Origin: JANNAV01 sp031384695
GTDB lineage: Bacteria > Pseudomonadota > Alphaproteobacteria > Rhodobacterales > Rhodobacteraceae
Direction: 5' to 3'
DNA: 5,319 nucleotides
Assembly (NCBI GenBank): GCA_031384695.1
Contig: JANNAV010000095.1
Span: 1 to 5,319, forward strand
The notes under the pieces are model-generated. The model was not told the DNA's origin. It was given only the letters and a program-made list of their open reading frames with translations, and ran no database searches. Shown piece by piece: positions 3,457 to 5,319 of this stretch (positions are counted from its first letter, which is position 1; each line of letters opens with the position of its first letter). The position numbers and the translations under genes were made by a program.

Positions 3457-5319
3457 CAACCGGCCTTTCGGGCAAGGGCGCGGGCGCGTTTGCGGGCGTC
3501 AGGTTCGAACAGGCCCGCGAGTTGTTCGGTCATTGCACCGGCCAGTTGATCGACATCGGTGATGGTGACGGCGCGTTGGTAATAGCGGGTGACATCATGG
3601 CCGATGCCGATGGCGATCAGTTCCACCGCGCGGCGGCGTTCCACCATGGCGATCACGTCGCGCAGGTGTTTCTCCAGGAAATTCGCGGGGTTAACGGAAA
3701 GACTTGAGTCGTCTACCGGCGCGCCGTCGCTGATCACCATCAGGATCTTGCGGGCCTCTGGCCGGGCCATCATGCGGCGGTGCGCCCATTCCAGCGCCTC
3801 GCCGTCGATGTTTTCCTTCAACAGGCCCTCTTTCATCATCAGGCCAAGGTTCGGCCGCACGCGGCGCCACGGGGCATCGGCGCCTTTGTAGATGATGTGG
3901 CGCAGATCGTTGAGGCGGCCCGGATGCTGCGGGCGGCCTTGGGCCAGCCAGCGTTCGCGCGACTGGCCGCCCTTCCAGGCCCTTGTTGTGAAACCCAGAA
4001 TTTCCACCTTGACCGAGCAGCGTTCAAGGGTACGGGCCAGAACATCGGCGCAGATCGAGGCGATGGAGATTGGGCGGCCGCGCATCGAGCCGGAGTTGTC
4101 GAGCAGGAGGGTCACGCAGGTATCGCGGAATTCGGTGTCTTTTTCCACCTTGAAGGAAAGCGGCGTGGTGGGGTTGGCGACGACGCGGGCGAGGCGGCCT
4201 GCATCGAGGGTGCCTTCCTCCAGATCAAACTCCCAAGAGCGGTTCTGCTGGGCCTGAAGGCGGCGTTGCAGCTTGTTCGCAAGGCGCGAGACCGCACCTT
4301 TCAGGGGTTCCAGTTGTTGATCGAGATAGGCGCGCAGGCGTTCCAGCTCGGCCGGTTCGGCGAGTGCCTCGGCCTTTATTTCTTCATCGAAATCAGTGGT
4401 ATAGACGGTGTAGTTGGGATCGGCGTCGGAGTAGGGGGCGGGGGGTGGCGGCTCCAGCGGGGCCTCGCCTTCGGGCAGTTCGGCCTCTTCGCCCTGCTCC
4501 ATGTCGGACTGGTCTTCCATCGAGACCTGAGCCTGCGACTGATCTTGCTGATCGTCTTGCGATTGTTCGGATTTTCCTTCGCTGTCGTCGCTATCCTGAT
4601 CGTCGTTACCGGCAGAATCGGGCTGATCCTGATCTTCTTCGGCCTCTTCGCCGCTGTCGTCCTGATCATCCTGATCGGGGTCGTCGCCAAGCTGATCGCC
4701 GTAGCCAAGATCAGCGATCACCCGGCGGGCGAGGCGGGCGAAAGCGGCCTGATCGGCGAGGACGTGATCAAGGTTCTCAAGCGTGCCTGCGGCCTGTTCC
4801 TCGATAAAGCCGCGCCAGAGATCCATCACGTTTTCGGCGGCTCTTGGCAAAGCGCGCCCGGTGGCAAGCTTTCGAACGAGATAGCCTGCGGCCACCGAAA
4901 GGGGGGCATCGTCGCGGCGGGAAATCTGGGAATAGCCTTTGCGTTCAGCCTCATGCGTGATCTTGGCGTCGATGTTTCCCGCCGTGCCGGGCATGGCGCG
5001 GGCACCCACAGCCTCGCAGCGGGCGGTTTCCATCGCGTCGAATATTTCACGCGCAAGCGGGCCGGTGGGGTTGTAGCGGGCCGCCGTTGCCTCGTTGTGA
5101 TACTTGCGGCGCAGCGCAAACGCATCTGCCGTGCCACGCGCCAGCAGCACCTCGTCGCGGGTCATGCGGCGCGAGACCTGCGGCAGGCGGATGCCGTCTT
5201 TGGTCATGCCGGCGGGATCGACCGAGTAGGTCACGGTCATTTCGGCATCGTCGGCCATGGTGCGGGTGGCGTCGGCGAGCGCCTTTTTGAACGGATCGGC
5301 GGGGTTGTCGTTGGGTTTG
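3456..5319 (-). CDS. cobT: Cobaltochelatase subunit CobT (5' end beyond the window)
   Basis: CobT pairs with the AAA+ protein CobS to drive CobN, which inserts cobalt into hydrogenobyrinic acid a,c-diamide with ATP hydrolysis in aerobic cobalamin synthesis. An internal ATG at 5258 begins a 600-codon frame, but the frame stays open for 20 more codons to the edge. These read KPNDNPADPFKKALADATRT, which resembles the usual CobT N-terminus, so the real start is just past 5319, probably by a few codons. Counting from the 5258 ATG, residues 1-185 form the CobT N-terminal domain (RLPQVSRRMTR, ETARCEAVGARAMPGTAGN). Residues 185-280 are an acidic D/E/Q/S-rich linker ending in prolines. The rest ends in a von Willebrand A domain with the MIDAS motif DNSGS (387-391), a Thr pair at 424-425 and SDG at 510-512. 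CobS is usually encoded just upstream in relatives, here out of view. Confidence 0.95.
   Translation of the reverse strand, partial: KPNDNPADPFKKALADATRTMADDAEMTVTYSVDPAGMTKDGIRLPQVSRRMTRDEVLLARGTADAFALRRKYHNEATAARYNPTGPLAREIFDAMETARCEAVGARAMPGTAGNIDAKITHEAERKGYSQISRRDDAPLSVAAGYLVRKLATGRALPRAAENVMDLWRGFIEEQAAGTLENLDHVLADQAAFARLARRVIADLGYGDQLGDDPDQDDQDDSGEEAEEDQDQPDSAGNDDQDSDDSEGKSEQSQDDQQDQSQAQVSMEDQSDMEQGEEAELPEGEAPLEPPPPAPYSDADPNYTVYTTDFDEEIKAEALAEPAELERLRAYLDQQLEPLKGAVSRLANKLQRRLQAQQNRSWEFDLEEGTLDAGRLARVVANPTTPLSFKVEKDTEFRDTCVTLLLDNSGSMRGRPISIASICADVLARTLERCSVKVEILGFTTRAWKGGQSRERWLAQGRPQHPGRLNDLRHIIYKGADAPWRRVRPNLGLMMKEGLLKENIDGEALEWAHRRMMARPEARKILMVISDGAPVDDSSLSVNPANFLEKHLRDVIAMVERRRAVELIAIGIGHDVTRYYQRAVTITDVDQLAGAMTEQLAGLFEPDARKRARALARKAG
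3464..3469 (-). promoter_or_regulatory. Ribosome-binding site of the aminopeptidase gene, inside the cobT 3' end
   Basis: GAAAGG on the minus strand lies 7 bases before the ATG at 3456 and is embedded in the last codons of cobT. Together with the TGATG stop/start overlap it points to translational coupling from cobT. Confidence 0.7.
4419..4706 (-). other. Acidic low-complexity linker of CobT
   Basis: Codons 185-280 (from the 5258 ATG) encode a run dominated by Asp, Glu, Gln and Ser with hardly any basic or large hydrophobic residues, closing with a short proline stretch (about 269-275). The DNA shows imperfect GAT-CAG type codon repeats. Such an acidic hinge between the N-terminal and vWA domains is characteristic of CobT and of the related BchD/ChlD magnesium-chelatase subunits, where it is thought to aid subunit contact. 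Confidence 0.85.

Noticed and set aside
4364..4807. Plus-strand Arg/Pro-rich frame opposite the CobT acidic linker
   Set aside because: Its composition is the mirror of the acidic codon repeats on the other strand; there is no ribosome-binding site or recognisable domain.

Overview
This window looks like a chromosomal segment of a high-GC alphaproteobacterium, most likely a member of the Rhodobacteraceae (Roseobacter/Rhodobacter group). The evidence is the CobT-type aerobic cobaltochelatase subunit, a three-domain ~600-residue M24 aminopeptidase, the SufE sequence style and strong G/C third-position codon preference. No mobile element, tRNA, rRNA, CRISPR array or phage gene was seen.

Layout. 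Positions 1-299 carry no credible gene. They hold a G-rich leader, then about five degenerate copies of a ~35-bp G-run/C-run repeat, each able to form a hairpin, then a 9-G tract and two small repeats. Positions 300-773 (minus) encode a small predicted lipoprotein of unknown function whose transcript would run straight into the repeat array. Positions 774-896 are the divergent intergenic region. Positions 897-1313 (plus) encode SufE. Convergent with sufE, and overlapping its 3' end by 13 bp, is a leftward three-gene set transcribed from the right edge: cobT (cut by the window end at 5319), an aminopeptidase P, and a DUF427 protein (1301-1642).

How the genes fit together. cobT and the aminopeptidase gene overlap by one base (TGATG), and the ribosome-binding site of the DUF427 gene overlaps the aminopeptidase stop codon, so the three are probably cotranscribed and translationally coupled. 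CobT works with CobS and CobN to insert cobalt in aerobic cobalamin synthesis; the peptidase and DUF427 protein have no known role in that pathway and may simply share the operon. SufE delivers persulfide sulfur for Fe-S cluster assembly and stands alone here. The sufE and DUF427 stop codons sit in the two arms of one perfect 8-bp hairpin.

The coding part is ordinary. The least explained material is the repeat array at 42-217, where the two most regular hairpins have GNRA tetraloops (GUAA, GAAA), but only on the strand that continues the lipoprotein transcript.
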